In this document: piece by piece, positions 22,401-33,211 of the stretch
How positions within the stretch are numbered: position 1 is the first letter of the stretch
How the letters are laid out: every line of letters begins with the position of its first letter
NCBI GenBank assembly: GCA_027563935.2
Contig: CM050449.1
Coordinates: 79,019,178-79,083,177 of the forward strand
DNA: 64,000 nt
Source of the DNA: Costus lasius
Taxonomy: Eukaryota; Streptophyta; Magnoliopsida; Zingiberales; Costaceae
Reading direction: 5' to 3'
Program-made: the position numbers and the translations under genes
The notes under the pieces: generated by a model
Seen by the model: only the letters and a program-made list of their open reading frames with translations
What the model was told of the DNA's origin: nothing
Database searches by the model: none

Positions 22401-23377
22401 ATGACATCTTGATCATTGGAAATGACATTCCTGAAATGCATGCTGTTAAAGCATGGCTGAGGAAATGTTTCCAGATGAAAGATTTAGGAGAAGCAGCCTA
22501 TGTATTAGGTGTGAAGATCTACAGGGATAGATCTAAGAGGCTTCTCGGGCTGTGCCAGAGTACTTACATCGATAAGGTCCTGGAGAGATTTCATTTAGAG
22601 AATTCTAAACGAGGATATCTTCCAGTCAGACATGGTCTGAATCTTTCGAAGAGTCAGTGTCCACAAACACAGACTGAGAAAGATGAAATGGACAATACGC
22701 CTTATGCTTCGGCTATTGGTTCCATTATGTATGCGATGTTGTGTACTCGCCCAGACGTCGCTTACGGGTTAAGCGTGACCAGTCGTTTCCAAGGTAATCC
22801 AGGTATGGCGCACTGGATTGCAGTCAAGAATATTTTAAAATATCTGCGGAGGACCAAAGATATGTTCTTGATATATGGTGGTCAGGAAGAACTCAGTATT
22901 GAAGGATATACTGACGCTTCGTTCCAGTCTGACCAGGATGATTTCCGATCGCAATCAGGCTATGTTTTTAGCTTTAATGGAGGTGCAGTGGTGTGGAAGA
23001 GTTTCAAACAGTCAACTGTTGCTGATTCCACAACAGAAGCCGAGTATGTTGCAGCCTCGGAAGCATCCAAGGAGGCAGTGTGGATTCGTAAGTTCGTGAG
23101 AGAACTTGGTGTCGTTCCTTCGAGTGCAGATCCTTTGGTTATCTTCTGTGATAACACTGGAGCAATTGCACAAGCAAAGGAACCACGGTCGCACCAGAAG
23201 TCCAAGCACATACAGAGACGGTTTCATTTGATCAGGGAGATCATAGATCGTGGCGAGATCAAAATCTGCAAGGTTCATACAGATGACAATCTGGCTGACC
23301 CGCTTACCAAGCCTCTGGCGCAGCAGAAGCATGAGAAGCACTGTAATAATATGGGTTTGAGATTTCTCAACCATTAG
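19496..23377 (+). CDS. gag-pol: A3 gag-pol polyprotein (Ty1/copia), intact
   Basis: 1,293 codons, collinear with A1, so the motifs fall at the same residues: zinc knuckle 240-253, protease D-T-A at 286-288, integrase H/C pairs and the D-D-35-E triad, YVDD at 967-970, RNase H D-E-D. It differs from A1 by scattered substitutions, for example in gag near residue 90 and in the acidic linker between integrase and reverse transcriptase. No stop or frameshift. With an exact primer site, A3 is one of the best candidates for an active copy here. Confidence 0.97.
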   Translation: MNFNVRSLLEREKFAGPNFSDWFGHLKIVLKAERKLYVLETAIPPQPAPNAARAVREAYEKHVNDSIDVACLMLASMTPPLQRQHEDMSAIEIIANLKMLYAAQARTERYNLTKLFFQSKLAEGSPVGAHVLKMIGHKEALEKLGHTINQELAVDIILQSLPPSFDAFIINFNMNKIDCTPAELLNMLLTTEETLKGKPSTSVLMVPSRNKKKGKKGKATVKSYSKALKQKVKRSKEYRCFHCGQLGHWKKDCKALQGDKRGSIASGSGIFVTEVMFSSSISWVLDTACGVHICSNVQELKRRRQVGQHEVDLRIGNGARVAAVAVGDYFISLPSGIVLELDNCYFVPSITKNIISIPALVRKGFSFECNISKCVLSLDNIVYATGSISNGLFMLDMECSIQQIDIKKAKYADDSTLLWHSRLGHINEKRIKRLHDNGLLGSFSYKEIDTCKACLMGKMTKSPFPHKGQRASGLLDLIHSDVCGPFSKHARGGYQYFITFTDDFSRYGYVYLMRHKSESFDKFKEFKNEVQNQLGRNIKALRSDRGGEYLSHTFTDYLKECGIISQLTPPGTPQWNGVSERRNRTLLDMVRSMMSQATLPYSFWGFALETAAKVLNRVPSKAVSKTPYELWYGKQPSLTFIRIWGCEAYVKKLASGKLESRSDKCIFVGYPKETKGYYFYDPKENKVFVARTAIFLEKEFLLQEASGREIKLDENPEEGQSDQAELDEPEPVEQVIEQPEAQISREPRRSGRIRRQPERYDGVYIIDHDEPLTYADAVSGPESARWLEAMRAEMDSMSDNQVWDLVDPPPGVIPIGCKWIFKKKIDMDGNVVTYKGRLVAKGFKQIYGIDYDETFSPVAMFKSIRILFAIAAYYDYEIWQMDVKTAFLNGNLDEDVYMTQPEGFTNPADRHKICKLKKSIYGLKQASRSWNIRFDESVTEFGFIKNEDDPCVYKRFSGSVITFLVLYVDDILIIGNDIPEMHAVKAWLRKCFQMKDLGEAAYVLGVKIYRDRSKRLLGLCQSTYIDKVLERFHLENSKRGYLPVRHGLNLSKSQCPQTQTEKDEMDNTPYASAIGSIMYAMLCTRPDVAYGLSVTSRFQGNPGMAHWIAVKNILKYLRRTKDMFLIYGGQEELSIEGYTDASFQSDQDDFRSQSGYVFSFNGGAVVWKSFKQSTVADSTTEAEYVAASEASKEAVWIRKFVRELGVVPSSADPLVIFCDNTGAIAQAKEPRSHQKSKHIQRRFHLIREIIDRGEIKICKVHTDDNLADPLTKPLAQQKHEKHCNNMGLRFLNH

Positions 23378-23380
23378 ATT

Positions 23381-23397
23381 AAGTGCAAGTGGGAGAT
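23381..23397 (+). promoter_or_regulatory. A3 polypurine tract
   Basis: AAGTGCAAGTGGGAGAT, four bases after the gag-pol stop and abutting the 3' LTR. Confidence 0.8.
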
Positions 23398-25070
23398 TGT
23401 TGGGGTATGCCCTTAAGGCTAATGTTTGAGGCCTATGGGAATGTATCAGTATCATGTAATAAACTGTTATGTTTATAAAGGCATGGTTGTTATTCAGTTA
23501 GTTACATTGTCTGCTGCAATATATGTTCTTCTGAATAATGTCTCAAAGCTGTTCAGCTGGGCTGACATGCAATTATGTCCTTAGTCGATATATCTTGGTG
23601 AACATGAGACAGCCTTGATATGGTCAAGACTAATATGTGTTCTAATCTTATAGGATGCTTCGAGCATGGAATAAGATGTAGACTCATGGGTACATTGGAT
23701 GTACTGGACAGACCCTACTAGGATGTTCAATTGTTTGTCACAATGTGAATATTCCTTGAATGTGACAAGTGGCACATTTCCTCTGACTTGAGATCACTTG
23801 TGTTATCTAAATGATGATTGCCATTGTTTTGAGGTAGTTCAATATCATTTGAAACATAATGATTATAGACTATCTTGGATGGTGAGCTTGAATCAGGTTA
23901 GGGCACTAGTGATAGACATAGGATTGCCGTCTCCTTGTTTAAGGAGTGTGATGTTCTAAAGGGGCCCCCTGGATGAGATGATTGAGAAAGTGTATGGCCA
24001 TACCCAGGTGACTGTGTTCATCTGATCTAATCATGCACATCATATTGGAGTTACAAGCTTGACAGGCTTGTCCAATAAGAACATCCAGTGGCAAAGGAAA
24101 TATGCATGCCTTGTGAATTGATTCACACTTGTGCTATGGTTTGGGTGTAGTCTTGGAAGACTCTTTCCTTTATATCGGGAGACAGTGATGTGTTGCTAGA
24201 TACCCCTCACTGATCGTGATAATGAGAATTATCGTTACCGACATTTAGAGGAAACCCTCAGGGTCGCACAATTTGATGATATGGCTTACTTAAGTCAGAT
24301 CGTGTGGACTGAATTGTTCGGGTTCAGTTTAAAGGGATTTAATCTCTGATTGTAAGTGAGATCTGGTCTAATCATGTTTGATTGATTAGGGCTTGAGATC
24401 GGTAAGCTTTGATCGAGAGATTGGATGCTAGATCGGTCAGATCAGGAGCATCGAGAGATTGACGGTCAGATCAAGAACTTAAGTGTTTATTGTGGTCTGG
24501 ACTGATTGCTTGGTTTATTTGGTTATTGAACCAAACTTAAGTGAACCGGCTCATGGATGAGCGCTTGGTTCAATTCAAAGAAGAGAGGAAAATGCGATTG
24601 GTTAAATGCATGAACACATGATCGCATGAAAGAGTGAGGTTGGCTATTTTTAGCAACCACGTCTCCATGTCTTGTGTGGAGCGCATATCGTGTGGCCTCC
24701 TCTCTATTCTCGTCGCCTCCTCTCGTGTTGATCATTATTCTTCATGCCTTGAAGAGTCGAGAAGAAAAACAAGCAAGCTCTCTCTCATTTCCCATACGAA
24801 GGACTCCTTGAAGATTTGCTAGCACAAAGTCGCCAAGGAAGTAGTCGCCTTCTCATTGTGTGCGTCATCTAAGGAGAAGAGGCACTTGCGTCTTTGATTC
24901 TAAGACACCATCAAACCGATGGCAATGGTATGATTTTATCTCTTGTGCAATCGGTTTTTAAGTTGATAATAATACATGCATCAAAGGTCCTAGAAACCCT
25001 CCTTTCCGTTGCTTTAAAAATTACATGCGCCTATCTAGGGTTTCGCCCCCCTTATTTAGGGGTTCTTTCA
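23398..25070 (+). repeat. A3 3' LTR
   Basis: 1,673 bp, same length as the 5' LTR; one difference seen (T24745). Followed by GTTAG and then by the A2 LTR continuing at 25076. Confidence 0.97.
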
Positions 25071-25748
25071 GTTAGGGCACTAGTGATAGATATAGGATTG
25101 CCGTCTCCTTGATTGGAGTGTGATGTTCTAAAGGGGCCCCCTTGTATGAGATGATTGAGAAAGTGTATGGCCATACCCAGATGACTATGTTCATCTGATC
25201 TAATCACTCTCATCATATTGGAATTACAGGCTTGACACGCTTGTCGAATAAGAACGTCCAGTGGCAAAGGAAACATATATGTCAAGTGACTTGAGTTCAC
25301 ACTTGTGCTGGTGTTTGGGTGTAGTCTTGGAAGACTCTTTCCTTTCTATCGGGAGACAGTGATGTGTTGCTAGATACCCCTCACTGATAGTGATAACATA
25401 AGTTATCGTTACCGACATTTAAAGGAAACCCTTAGGGTCGCACAATTTGATGATATGGCTTACTTGAGTCAGATCGTGTGGACTGAATTGTTTTGGTTCA
25501 GTTTAAAGGGATTTAATCTCTGATTGTAAGTGAGATCTGGTCTGATCATGTTTGATTGATTAGGGCTTGAGATCGGTAAGCTTCGATCGAGAGAATTGAT
25601 GGTAGATCGGTGAGATCAAGAGCATCAAGAGATCAACGGTTAGATCTTGAATCATTTGGTTCAGTAAGATCTAGATCATGGCTTGGGCTGATTTGACTTG
25701 GTCTTTGAACCAAATTGAAATGCATCGAATTGGCTTGAACCGGTTCAC

Positions 25749-27416
25749 TGATGGAACCCCTAATCTAAGGGGGAAGAAACCCTAAACATGCGCATCTAGC
25801 ATGCATAGCGGAAAGAGGGCTTCAAGTAGATCGCATATGAACTATATGTTAACTTAATTCAACTTAAGATCAAGTTTTGATCTTACCAATGCCATGGATT
25901 GGATGGCGGCTTGGAATGAGAGAGAGCAAGCGAGATCTCCTCCAAAGAATACACACACCAAGTGATGAAGGCTTCCAACTTGCGCAACTTTGTGCTAGCA
26001 AAATGCCAAGTTGTCCTTCTCGAGTGGTAGGGATGAAGATGATGCTTTTTCCGGTTCTGCTCTTGTCGTCCACTCCAAGCTTCTCTCAAGTCTCGCCGAG
26101 CAAGAGCAAAACGCAAGGAGACAAGGGATGAATGAGCTCAAGCCGTTTTGGCGTTTCAAGGAGCCATGCGCTCAATGACTTTCCAAATTTGGAAACTCCA
26201 TTAAGCCATGCGTTCTCCTCTTCAAGCAAACCGCCCAAAACGCTTATGGATCGAACCATGGGTTCACCCATGTAAACCGGTTCAATCCAAATTGGTCCAA
26301 ACCAAAGCAATCGGTCTAGATCAACCAAACCCTAAGGTTTCCATTCCAACCGTTCATCTTATGATGCTCTTGATCTCACCGATCTAGCATCAATACTCTC
26401 GATCGAAGCTTACCGATCTCAAGCCCTAATCAATCAAACATGATCAAGCTAGATCTCACTTACAATCAGAGTCTATATCCCTTTAAACTGAACCCAAATA
26501 ATTCAGTCCACACGATCTGACTCAAAGAAAGCCATATCACCAAATTGTGTGACCCTGAGGGTTTCCTTTAAACGTCGGTAACGATAACTTACGTTATCAC
26601 GATCAGTGAGGGGTATCTAGCAACACATCACTGTCTCCCGATATAAAGGAAAGAGTCTTCCAAGACTCCACCCAAACCATAGCATAAGTGTGAATCAACT
26701 CACTTGGCATACATGATTCCTTTGCCACTGGATGTTCTTATTGGACAAGCATGTCAAGCCTGTAACTCCAATACGATGAGCATGATTAGATCAGATGAAC
26801 ATAGTCATCTGGGTATGGCCATACACTTCCTCAACCATCTCATATAGGGGGGCCCTCTAGAACATCACACTCCTTAAACAAGGAGACGGCAATCCTTTAT
26901 CTATCACAAGTGCCCTAACCTGACTCAAGCTCACCATCCAAGATAGTCTATAATCATTATGTTTCAAATGATATTGAACTACCTCAAAACAATGACAATC
27001 ATCATTTAGAAACACAAGTGATCTCAAGTCAAAGGACATGTGCCACTTAGTGCTTACAAGGATCATTCACATTGTGACAAGCAATGGAATATCCGAGTAG
27101 GGTCTGTCCAGTACATCCAATGTACTCATGAGTCTACATCTTATTCCATGCTCGAAGCATCCTATAAGATTAGCACTCATATTAGTCTCAATCATATCAA
27201 GGCTGTCTCATGTTCACCAAGATATCTCGACTAAGGACATAGAGCCTGTCAGCCTAGCTGAACAGCTTTGAGACATTATTCAGAAGTACACTTATTACAG
27301 CAGACAAGATAACAACCTGAATAATAACCATGCCTTTTATAAACTTAAGAGTTTATTACATGATACTTATACAATCCCAAGGCCTCAAACATTAGCCTTA
27401 AGGGCATACCCCAACA
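25749..27416 (-). repeat. A4 3' LTR
   Basis: On the plus strand it runs TGATGGAACCCC to GGCATACCCCAACA. Hairpin at 26583-26598. Equal in length to the other A4 LTR. Confidence 0.97.
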
Positions 27417-27433
27417 ATCTCCCACTTGCACTT
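27417..27433 (-). promoter_or_regulatory. A4 polypurine tract
   Basis: Plus-strand ATCTCCCACTTGCACTT, the reverse complement of the family tract, between the gag-pol stop and the 3' LTR. Confidence 0.8.
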
Positions 27434-27436
27434 AAT

Positions 27437-30400
27437 CTAATGGTTGAGAAATCTCAAACCCATATTATTACAGTGCTTCTCATGCTTCTGCTGCGCCAGA
27501 GGCTTGGTAAGCGGGTCTGCCAGATTGTCATCTGTATGAACCTTGCAAATCTTGATCTCGCCACGATCAATGATCTCCCGGATCAAGTGAAACCGTCTCT
27601 GTATGTGCTTGGACTTCTGGTGCGACCGCGGTTCCTTTGCTTGTGCGATGGCTCCAGTGTTATCACAGAAGATAACCAAAGGATCTGCACTTGAAGGAAC
27701 GACACCAAGTTCTCTCACGAACTTACGAATCCACACTGCCTCCTTGGATGCTTCCGAGGCTGCAACATACTCGGCTTCTGTTGTGGAATCAGCAACAGTT
27801 GACTGTTTGAAACTTTTCCACACCACTGCTCCACCATTCAAGCTAAAAACATAGCCTGATTGCAATCGGAAATCATCCTGGTCCGACTGGAACGAAGCGT
27901 CAGTATATCCCTCTATACTGAGTTCTTCCTGACCACCATATATCAAGAACATATCTTTGGTCCTCCGCAGATATTTTAAAATGTTCTTGACCGCAATCCA
28001 GTGCGCCAAACCTGGATTACTTTGGAATCGACTGGTTACGCTTAACCCGTAAGCGACGTCTGGGCGAGTACACAACATCGCATACATAATGGATCCAATA
28101 GCCGAAGCATAAGGCGTATTGTCCATTTCATCTTTCTCAGTCTGTGTTTGTGGACACTGACTCTTCGAAAGATTCAGACCATGTCTGACTGGAAGATATC
28201 CACGTTTAGAATTCTCTAAATGGAATCTCTCCAGGACTTTATCGATGTAAGTACTCTGGCACAGCCCGAGAAGCCTCTTAGATCTATCCCGGTAGATCTT
28301 CACACCTAGTACATAGGCTGCTTCTCCTAAATCTTTCATCTGGAAACATTTTCCTAACCATGCCTTAACAGCATGCAGTTCAGGAATATCATTTCCAATG
28401 ATTAAGATATCATCGACGTAGAGGATTAGGAATGTAATCACGCTCCCACTAAACCTCTTATATACACACGGGTCATCCTCGTTCTTGATGAAACCAAACT
28501 CAGAGATTGATTCATCAAAACGAATGTTCCAGCTCCTTGATGCTTGTTTCAGTCCATAAATGGACTTCTTTAACTTGCATATTTTATGACGATCTGATGG
28601 ATTAGTGAAACCCTCAGGTTGTGTCATATACACATCCTCATCCAGATTTCCATTAAGGAAAGCTGTTTTCACATCCATCTGCCAGATCTCATAGTCGTAA
28701 TATGCTGCTATCGCGAAAAGAATCCGAATAGACTTAAACATGGCTACAGGAGAGAAAGTTTCATCATAATCTATCCCGTAGATTTGTTTGAAACCTTTCG
28801 CTACTAGCCTGCCTTTATAGGTAACTACGTTACCATCCATGTCAATCTTCTTCTTGAAGATCCATTTACAGCCTATAGGGATTACTCCCGGAGGCGGATC
28901 AATCAAATCCCAGACTTGATTATCTGACATGGAGTCCATCTCGGCTCGCATAGCTTCAAGCCATCTAGCTGACTCCGGTCCACTGACCGCATCCGCATAA
29001 GTGAGGGGTTCATCATTATCAATGATGTAGACTCCGTCATAGCGCTCAGGCTGACGACGGATCCTACCCGATCTTCGCGGTTCCCGTGATATTTGAGCCT
29101 CAGGTTGCTCAATAACCTGATCTACCGGCTCAGGCTCATCCAACTGTGCTTGACTACTTTGTCCTTCCTCTGGATTCTCATCCAGCTTTATTTCTCTCCC
29201 ACTAGCCTCTTGCAGAAGAAACTCCTTCTCAAGAAATATGGCCGTCCGAGCAACAAAAACCTTGTTCTCTTTGGGATCGTAGAAATAATAACCCTTAGTT
29301 TCCTTAGGGTAACCGACAAAGATACATTTCTCAGATCTGCTCTCTAGTTTCCCAGAGGCGAGCTTTTTGACATAAGCCTCGCAACCCCAGATCCTGATAA
29401 ATGTCAAGCTAGGCTGTTTCCCATACCATAACTCATATGGCGTCTTTAAAACTGCCTTGGATGGCACTCGGTTTAGTACCTTTGCAGCTGTTTCCAGTGC
29501 AAAACCCCAAAAGGAATATGGAAGAGTAGCCTGACTCATCATAGAACGAACCATATCAAGTAACGTTCTATTTCTCCTCTCGGACACACCATTCCACTGC
29601 GGTGTTCCTGGCGGAGTGAGCTGTGAGATAATCCCACACTCCTTCAGATAGTCAGTAAACGCATGACTCAGGTATTCACCACCTCGATCAGAACGAAGTG
29701 CCTTGATATTTCGGCCTAACTGATTTTGTACTTCATTTTTGAACTCTTTGAACTTGTCAAAAGATTCACTTTTATGTCTCATTAAATAGACATATCCATA
29801 CCTACTGAAATCATCAGTAAAGGTAATGAAGTACTGATAGCCACCTCTGGCATGTTTACTGAAAGGCCCACACACATCACTGTGTATAAGGTCAAGTAAA
29901 CCTGAAGTCCTTTGACCTTTGTTAAGAAAAGGAGACTTCGTCATTTTACCCATCAAACAAGCTTTGCATGTATCAATCTCCTCATAGGAGAATGATCCCA
30001 GCAGTCCATGTTCATGCAACCGCTTAATGCGCTTCTCGTTTATATGGCCTAAACGACTATGCCATAGCAAGGTGCTGTCATCAGCATACTTGGCTTTCTT
30101 ATTATCAATGTTTTGTATAGAATTTTCCATGTCCAACATGTATAACCCATTGTTAATTGAACCAGTTGCATACACAATATTATCATGAGATAAAACACAC
30201 TTTGAAATCTTGCATTCAAAGGCAAATCCTTTCCTGACAAGAGCAGGAATAGAGATAATATTCTTGGTAATACTGGGTACAAAATAACAATTGTTCAATT
30301 CTAATACAATGCCAGATGGTAAAGAAATGAAATAGTCTCCTACAGCAACAGCAGCAACCCGTGCCCCGTTTCCAACTCGTAGGTCTACCTCATGCTGTCC

Positions 30401-31321
30401 CACCTGCCTTCTTCTCTTGAGTTCCTGCACATTTGAACAAATGTGAACTCCACATGCAGTGTCCAACACCCATGAAATAGAAGAAGAAGATAACATGACC
30501 TCAGTCACATATATACCTGAGCCAGAAGCGATGCTTCCCCTCTTATCTCCTTGGAGCGCTTTACAGTCCTTTTTCCAGTGACCCAGCTGGCCACAGTGGA
30601 AACACCTGTTGTCCTTTGACCGCTTGACCTTCTGTTTCAGGGCCTTGCTGTAATTCTTGACAGGGGCCTTGCCCTTCTTCCCCTTCTTCTTGTTCCTTGA
30701 AGGAACCATCAAGACAGAGGTTGAAGGCTTACCCTTCAGAGTTTCCTCAGTAGTCAAGAGCATATTCAACAGCTCTGCCGGCGTACAATCGATCTTGTTC
30801 ATATTAAAATTAATAATGAACGCATCGAAAGAAGGCGGGAGAGACTGCAGAATAATATCCACAGCAAGCTCCTGGTTGATGGTATGCCCCAGTTTCTCCA
30901 GAGCCTCCTTGTGCCCAATCATCTTGAGCACGTGAGCTCCCACTGGGCTCCCCTCAGCCAGTTTGCTCTGAAAGAAGAGCTTCGTCAGATTATAGCGCTC
31001 AGTCCTCGCCTGTGCAGCATACAGCATCTTGAGGTTCGCTATAATTTCTATAGCCGACATATCCTCATGCTGACGCTGCAGCGGTGGCGTCATAGACGCT
31101 AGCATCAGGCAAGCGACATCAATGCTATCATTGACGTGCTTTTCGTAGGCATCCCGAACCGCCCTTGCGGCGTTCGGAGCGGGCTGCGGCGGTATCGCCG
31201 TCTCGAGGACATACAGTTTCTTCTCTGCCTTAAGAACAATCTTAAGGTGTCCGAACCAGTCAGAGAAGTTCGGCCCAGCAAACTTCTCCCTTTCCAGTAG
31301 GGATCGCACATTGAAGCTCAT
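27437..31321 (-). CDS. gag-pol: A4 gag-pol polyprotein (Ty1/copia), intact
   Basis: 1,294 codons, one more than A1 because of an extra serine just before the protease, so motifs after residue 280 shift by one. Zinc knuckle, D-T-A protease, integrase triad, YVDD and RNase H residues are all present, with no stop. Its sequence groups with A5 (shared changes in gag, the zinc-knuckle flank and integrase), while A1 and A3 group together, giving two subfamilies both recently mobile. Confidence 0.97.
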   Translation of the reverse strand: MSFNVRSLLEREKFAGPNFSDWFGHLKIVLKAEKKLYVLETAIPPQPAPNAARAVRDAYEKHVNDSIDVACLMLASMTPPLQRQHEDMSAIEIIANLKMLYAAQARTERYNLTKLFFQSKLAEGSPVGAHVLKMIGHKEALEKLGHTINQELAVDIILQSLPPSFDAFIINFNMNKIDCTPAELLNMLLTTEETLKGKPSTSVLMVPSRNKKKGKKGKAPVKNYSKALKQKVKRSKDNRCFHCGQLGHWKKDCKALQGDKRGSIASGSGIYVTEVMLSSSSISWVLDTACGVHICSNVQELKRRRQVGQHEVDLRVGNGARVAAVAVGDYFISLPSGIVLELNNCYFVPSITKNIISIPALVRKGFAFECKISKCVLSHDNIVYATGSINNGLYMLDMENSIQNIDNKKAKYADDSTLLWHSRLGHINEKRIKRLHEHGLLGSFSYEEIDTCKACLMGKMTKSPFLNKGQRTSGLLDLIHSDVCGPFSKHARGGYQYFITFTDDFSRYGYVYLMRHKSESFDKFKEFKNEVQNQLGRNIKALRSDRGGEYLSHAFTDYLKECGIISQLTPPGTPQWNGVSERRNRTLLDMVRSMMSQATLPYSFWGFALETAAKVLNRVPSKAVLKTPYELWYGKQPSLTFIRIWGCEAYVKKLASGKLESRSEKCIFVGYPKETKGYYFYDPKENKVFVARTAIFLEKEFLLQEASGREIKLDENPEEGQSSQAQLDEPEPVDQVIEQPEAQISREPRRSGRIRRQPERYDGVYIIDNDEPLTYADAVSGPESARWLEAMRAEMDSMSDNQVWDLIDPPPGVIPIGCKWIFKKKIDMDGNVVTYKGRLVAKGFKQIYGIDYDETFSPVAMFKSIRILFAIAAYYDYEIWQMDVKTAFLNGNLDEDVYMTQPEGFTNPSDRHKICKLKKSIYGLKQASRSWNIRFDESISEFGFIKNEDDPCVYKRFSGSVITFLILYVDDILIIGNDIPELHAVKAWLGKCFQMKDLGEAAYVLGVKIYRDRSKRLLGLCQSTYIDKVLERFHLENSKRGYLPVRHGLNLSKSQCPQTQTEKDEMDNTPYASAIGSIMYAMLCTRPDVAYGLSVTSRFQSNPGLAHWIAVKNILKYLRRTKDMFLIYGGQEELSIEGYTDASFQSDQDDFRLQSGYVFSLNGGAVVWKSFKQSTVADSTTEAEYVAASEASKEAVWIRKFVRELGVVPSSADPLVIFCDNTGAIAQAKEPRSHQKSKHIQRRFHLIREIIDRGEIKICKVHTDDNLADPLTKPLAQQKHEKHCNNMGLRFLNH

Positions 31322-32940
31322 GGTGTTCGTTGCTGCAGGAATCTACAACAAGCAAGAACAGCAAGGTCAGTATCAATGTTTCAGAATCAATCCAGGACTT
31401 AAGAAAGATTCTTTTTCTCACTATTTTGTCTGACTGAAAAATCCAGTAAACAGTCCGAAAGAGTAAACACTCTTTTAGTGAGATGGGATCCAGATTTCAT
31501 ACTTGGTCTCCGCGTCCCGCTCAGGCGAGATAAGATGCACAGAGATGACAAGCACTAGTTTCTGGTAGGCTGTCCCAGCCAATCGCCAACCCGTGCGATT
31601 CCCCTTCATCTTGGCAATCCAGCAGACTGTGCCAACTGAGTTGGTACAACACAGTCTCTGATCCCAGAGATGGCTGCCTCCATGTGCTACCATATGCGCC
31701 ACATATGTAGCCTACATGGTCAAGCTGACCCGACCTACTCCCTGGACCACCACGTGCTATGCTGAGCAACGAGAGGGGATAAATCCCAACTCTGTAACAC
31801 GCAGGTGAAATCCAGCACCGTCTGAAGATAGATGGACGTGCCCACTGAGTGGGTTCAACACGGCTCCAACGATAATCAGAAAGGTGAGGTTTCGCGTCAG
31901 AAGGCTTACGAGCTTGATATATTAGCGTTGGATTTTAACGGTCTTTTATCTTCTTACTATCAGGCATGCCTATGGCTATAGCAGAAGATAAACATAAACA
32001 TGCAATTCTAATTATTAGCAATAAGTAGAAAGCATGATCTTATGTGGTAAAAGCCCATGAACCCTAGTAAGACCTTAATGTTACTTAAGTCTTCACTTGA
32101 GCTTCATTGCATCTCATCTGGTCCAACCCAGTGCCCTAGCGCCAAGAGCACCTCAGGTGCACCACCAGGTGAATGCCCCTCTTGGATGTGTGCCTTTGTA
32201 CTCTTGTCTAATCAAAGTACATTTGATCTATCTAGACAAGGTTGACTCGCAGGTCAACTACATTTCATAAATTAAAACAATGTGATTCGCAGATCACAAA
32301 AATTAACTTATAATTTACCAGGCACGCAGGCCCCAGCACAGCACACAATATGGGCAACCCACATAAGACTAAATAAACAAGCATATGGTTCAATCAACAT
32401 GTGATCCAATCATCTTGAAATTAAAAGTTTTGAAAACCCCATGGCATCAATTTTAATTTCCTTATGAGCCCTACAACCTTACAATGGTCCATTGATAGGG
32501 ATCCACTCAACCATCTAGTTAGATCCATTGCCCTTGCATGCACCGAGTCCTAACTGACCCGAGTTGACCTAATGGTCAACCATGCATGCGCCAAGGGCTG
32601 AACTACCCTCATGAGTTTTGGCAAGCGGGTGTGACCCCGGGCCTAACTCAAGTGTGTTCAGTAGTGTCTCAACCAGACCTCGCTACACGCCCTAGATGCA
32701 GTCAACCTATAGCCACCTTGTGCTTGCGCATAGGTGCTATCAGGTTAACCCATCTGAGCTGTCAGATGGTCTGATCAGACTTGGATCTAACCTAGTGGTG
32801 ACTTCAACCCCATCAACCCATCTAAGGGTTTAATGTAGTGGCACCTTAGATCTAATCAAGCGCGCAAGATGTAAGTTTTAGAAAACTTTTAGAACGTGCG
32901 CAAATAAACAAACAACATGCTTGATAACCCTTAGATCTAA

Positions 32941-33037
32941 GGGGGTCCCCTTCAAGGGGGAGCGCATACTTTAGGGGGTCCCCTTCAAGGGGGAGCGCAT
33001 ACTTTAGGGGGTCCCCTTCAAGGGGGAGCACAAACTA
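32941..33037 (-). repeat. Three tandem 33-bp units in the A4 leader
   Basis: Units at 32941-32973, 32974-33006 and 33007-33037 (last diverging). Each holds GGGGGTCCCC-TTCAAGGGGG, able to fold on itself, and ends in AGCGCA. The unit resembles the hairpin at the very end of other family-A LTRs, in the same element orientation. Confidence 0.9.
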
Positions 33038-33084
33038 CATGTCAACATATGATACAAGCGCAACCTTCATGCAACCATGATACA

Positions 33085-33152
33085 AGCGCAACCATCATGT
33101 AACCAAAGTAAGCGCAACCATCATGTAACCAAAGTAAGCGCAACCAACATGG
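33085..33152 (-). repeat. Tandem 26-bp units in the A4 leader
   Basis: AGCGCAACCATCATGTAACC plus AAAGTA at 33085-33110 and 33111-33136, then a partial third unit. They lie just downstream of the primer site on the element strand. Confidence 0.85.
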
Positions 33153-33196
33153 ATCACAAAATCGTAAAGCAATCATATAGATCATATGGAGAGCCT

Positions 33197-33209
33197 AGCT
33201 CTGATACCA
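33197..33209 (-). promoter_or_regulatory. A4 primer-binding site
   Basis: Minus-strand TGGTATCAGAGCT, two bases after the 5' LTR; it matches initiator tRNA-Met over 12 bases. Confidence 0.92.
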
Positions 33210-33211
33210 AT

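Larger units (their letters stand above)
16002..25070 (+). mobile_element. A3: complete family-A Ty1/copia retrotransposon
   Basis: 9,069 bp with two 1,673-bp LTRs, exact primer site, intact gag-pol and polypurine tract. It is flanked by GTTAG (15997-16001, 25071-25075) and sits about 500 bp into the A2 3' LTR. One LTR difference was seen by eye (C17349 versus T24745), so it is about as young as A1. Confidence 0.97.

Noticed and set aside
32941..33152. Regularly spaced repeats suggestive of a CRISPR array
   Set aside because: Directly adjacent tandem units without spacers, inside a plant retrotransposon leader.
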